6,921 nt of DNA from Syntrophaceae bacterium UBA4778. Its GTDB lineage: Bacteria; Desulfobacterota; Syntrophia; Syntrophales; UBA4778. A program made the position numbers and the translations under genes. Where the stretch lies: assembly GCA_002403175.1 (NCBI GenBank), contig DHHG01000309.1:1-6921 (forward strand), written 5' to 3'. The notes beneath the pieces are model-generated. The model was not told the origin of the DNA. It did not search any database and saw only the letters and a program-made list of their open reading frames with translations. Shown here piece after piece: positions 5,509 through 6,921 of this stretch (its first letter is position 1; each line of letters begins with the position of its first letter).

Positions 5509-5527
5509 GTTATTTACGGACAAGCTC
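5509..5527 (-). repeat. Right terminal inverted repeat of the MITE-like element
   Basis: Read on the minus strand it is GAGCTTGTCCGTAAATAAC, differing from the left end only at position 15. Confidence 0.85.
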
Positions 5528-5540
5528 TTATATTTTCAAT

Positions 5541-6407
5541 TTACACAAAAACGATCCTTTTCACAATATCCCTGAAAAAATCTTTTGACCAAACCAAAAG
5601 GGATTCGGGATTTCTCACAAACGGCTCCACTTCCTTCCTGGCCTGATTGACATGCAGTCTCTCAATTGCGCTTTCAAGCAGTTCCGAAAGTTTTTCCCGA
5701 CTTAGGGATTCCCCCTTTCTCAAATGCCCGCTCTGGATCATACGCTCCTGAAGATGACTCAAATGGAGCTGCGGATGATGACCGACGTACCACACAAGGT
5801 CATACCAGTCCCTTCCCTTGACTCGGCTCTTCCATTGCCTGCAAAGGACAGCGTGCATCTTGCCGGCGAAGAGGTCGGGAGGCAAGAAGGTCCTGACCGG
5901 AAAAGGGATCGGCTGAAGAAGGTATTTATTTTCCGTACCGAATCCGGGGGGTGGGTCCGTGTCGATCTCCAACTTGATCTTTATCACTTGCCCTCTGGGG
6001 ATCTCACGTATGATGCGCTCCGCCGACTGGATCACCAGAAGCTGTTTCGTCGTATCAGCCTTCAGAAAAGCCGATTGAATTTGATTCGTGGTTTTCTTTT
6101 CTCTTGCGGTCAGGCTGACATCGAATCCGAAAGATTGAATCTCCCTTTCCAATGAGTTCATATAACGGGCAAGATCGAAACCCTCACTTGGTCTGAGGAG
6201 CGAAAAATCAAGATCCTCCGAAAATCGATCTAGTCCATAGAGTATCCGCAAGGCTGTACCGCCGTAAAAGGCCGCCTTGTCGAAGAACTTGCTGCGCCAA
6301 AGCCCGAGAAGAGCAAGCTCCTGGAGAATCTCCCGCAATGCGCGGACGGTATCTGCCGCCGTTGCAGGGTTGTAGCGTTCCAGCATGCGGATTACGGCGC
6401 TGTTCAT
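5541..6407 (-). CDS. abiEii: AbiEii-type nucleotidyltransferase toxin (288 aa), type IV toxin-antitoxin
   Basis: This belongs to the AbiEii/AbiGii nucleotidyltransferase toxin family (COG2253-like), a cytoplasmic enzyme with a DNA-polymerase-beta-like fold. Family members cause reversible growth arrest and phage abortive infection; characterised relatives modify nucleic-acid targets such as tRNA. The catalytic block YGGTALRILYGLDRFSEDLD (48-67) has the Gly-Gly-Thr motif and the metal-binding pair D65/D67. A second motif is KIKLEID (143-149). The third runs from K183 (AGKMHAVLCR) to RDWYD (199-203). All expected motifs are intact and the length is normal. I chose the ATG at 6407 because AGAGGA precedes it and it overlaps the antitoxin stop as ATGA; an upstream 13-residue extension is unsupported. 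G+C is higher than in the left part of the window, suggesting transfer. The NTP and target of this particular protein are unknown. Confidence 0.93.
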   Translation of the reverse strand: MNSAVIRMLERYNPATAADTVRALREILQELALLGLWRSKFFDKAAFYGGTALRILYGLDRFSEDLDFSLLRPSEGFDLARYMNSLEREIQSFGFDVSLTAREKKTTNQIQSAFLKADTTKQLLVIQSAERIIREIPRGQVIKIKLEIDTDPPPGFGTENKYLLQPIPFPVRTFLPPDLFAGKMHAVLCRQWKSRVKGRDWYDLVWYVGHHPQLHLSHLQERMIQSGHLRKGESLSREKLSELLESAIERLHVNQARKEVEPFVRNPESLLVWSKDFFRDIVKRIVFV

Positions 6408-6921
6408 AACCGATCCTCTTTCTTTAGCTGACGGATGACAGCGCACAAGAGTTTCATCTTGCGCGACCGGTAGTGCTCCGCAATCTCCGTAATTGTCTCC
6501 GGATTCAGCTTTCGGAGTTCTTCGGGTTCTATCCGCAGATTCTCAGTCAGGTATGCCCGCATTTCCGACTGTGTACGGACAGCGGTCCCCCGGTCCTGAT
6601 CGATCTTGTCGCACAGGGCTTTTTCCGGGATGGCGATCAGAAACGAGCGACCATCCTCAAAGGTGACCTGGTCAATTCCTGCCTGATAAGCTTTCATGGG
6701 AATTTTGCGGTACGTGAAAAGCCCGACCGGTGTGAAGAACATCCGGCTACGCTTGATCGTAACGGACGTGACGGCCTCAGCACGTTCCGGAATCAGGCCG
6801 TAATAGTGAAGAGCATAATCAAGGGAAATATACGAGGGGCCATAAATCATGTTCGCCAAGATCTCTCTGGAGACGGGCCTCCGGGCATACTTATCGCCGA
6901 AGACATAGATCCCCTTCTTGA
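6404..6921 (-). CDS. abiEi: AbiEi-type antitoxin / transcriptional regulator, 5' end outside the window
   Basis: At least 171 codons are present and the frame is still open at the window edge, so the start lies outside. The visible N-terminal part (KKGIYVFGDKYARRPVS) is the end of the winged-helix domain typical of AbiEi (COG5340). It is followed by the highly characteristic block NMIYGPSYISLDYALHYYGL, then IPERAEAVTSVTIKRSR, GLFTYRKIP and AIPEKALCDKI. By family knowledge, AbiEi neutralises AbiEii without direct protein contact (type IV) and represses its own operon through the N-terminal domain binding upstream inverted repeats; that operator would be outside the window. The stop codon overlaps the toxin's ATG by four bases (ATGA), giving translational coupling. 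An internal TTG at 6859 is not the real start, because conserved sequence continues upstream. About 25-40 residues are probably missing. Confidence 0.92.
   Translation of the reverse strand, partial: KKGIYVFGDKYARRPVSREILANMIYGPSYISLDYALHYYGLIPERAEAVTSVTIKRSRMFFTPVGLFTYRKIPMKAYQAGIDQVTFEDGRSFLIAIPEKALCDKIDQDRGTAVRTQSEMRAYLTENLRIEPEELRKLNPETITEIAEHYRSRKMKLLCAVIRQLKKEDRL
6408..6421 (-). promoter_or_regulatory. Ribosome binding site of the toxin gene inside the antitoxin gene
   Basis: The minus strand reads GAAAGAGGATCGGTTATG. AGAGGA lies six bases before the toxin ATG and the same bases encode the last residues of the antitoxin, so toxin translation depends on ribosomes finishing the antitoxin. 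Confidence 0.6.

Larger units (their letters stand above)
5347..5527. mobile_element. MITE-like element, 181 bases, no transposase
   Basis: The ends are inverted copies of GAGCTTGTCCGTAA(T/A)TAAC: left 5347-5365, right 5509-5527, matching at 18 of 19 bases, with the outer 14 identical. The interior of about 143 bases encodes no transposase. If one base is added at each side, the element is flanked by TA on both ends (5344-5345 and 5529-5530), as produced by some transposases, but a two-base match is weak evidence. The element lies between the 3' ends of two convergent genes, four bases after one stop codon and 13 from the other, so it interrupts neither. Its paired ends could fold into a long stem in RNA from either strand. 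It is probably mobilised by a full-length insertion sequence with the same ends elsewhere in the genome. Confidence 0.8.

Noticed and set aside
5332..5523. 63-codon minus-strand frame inside the MITE-like element
   Set aside because: It is produced by the element's ends and interior, has no ribosome binding site and resembles no transposase.
5724..6155. 143-codon plus-strand frame opposite the toxin gene
   Set aside because: It is antisense to a gene with intact catalytic motifs; its composition is that of a shadow frame.
6408..6446. 13-residue N-terminal extension of the AbiEii toxin
   Set aside because: It lies within the antitoxin coding region, while the ATG at 6407 has a ribosome binding site and the classic ATGA overlap.

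Overview
The window looks like part of a Gram-negative bacterial chromosome with an accessory character. No rRNA, tRNA or marker protein fixes the organism. The best hint is the C-terminal LuxR-type domain of the REC-PAS regulator (TTKEI...FHRKNIR.K.GIKNKKANLRS). In my recollection this form is common in Desulfobacterota (Syntrophales or Desulfobacterales-like delta-proteobacteria). That placement is inference only. Nearly everything is read from the minus strand; only one convincing gene is on the plus strand.

Layout, low to high coordinates. (1) 10-1391, minus: a probable cluster of a DUF72/YecE-family TIM-barrel protein, a cold-shock protein and a 63-residue protein of unknown function, transcribed in that order with gaps of about 50 bases. 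(2) 1767-3509, minus: a stand-alone receiver-domain response regulator (Rcp1-like) followed by a REC-PAS-coiled-coil-LuxR regulator. No histidine kinase is present, so this is an orphan signalling pair. The AT-rich region upstream holds two perfect DNA dyads. (3) 3814-4432, minus: two small unknown genes overlapping by 23 bases. (4) 4433-4952: about 520 bases without a convincing gene; its right-hand part carries several dyads and a TTGACA box ahead of the plus-strand gene. (5) 4953-5342, plus: a small helix-turn-helix protein. (6) 5347-5527: a 181-base element with 18/19 matching terminal inverted repeats and no transposase, i.e. a MITE-like insertion lodged between two convergent genes. (7) 5541-6921, minus: an AbiE-type (type IV) toxin-antitoxin pair, AbiEi antitoxin (5' end outside the window) and AbiEii nucleotidyltransferase toxin, coupled by an ATGA overlap.

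The AbiE part is visibly richer in G+C (50-60% in sampled 60-base lines) than the rest (30-48% in sampled lines), which fits acquisition from elsewhere. The AbiE pair is a known defence/addiction module. The least explained parts are the overlapping 97/115-residue pair, the orphan regulator pair with its upstream dyads, and the MITE-like element. I found no CRISPR array and nothing I can defend as a wholly new multi-gene system.
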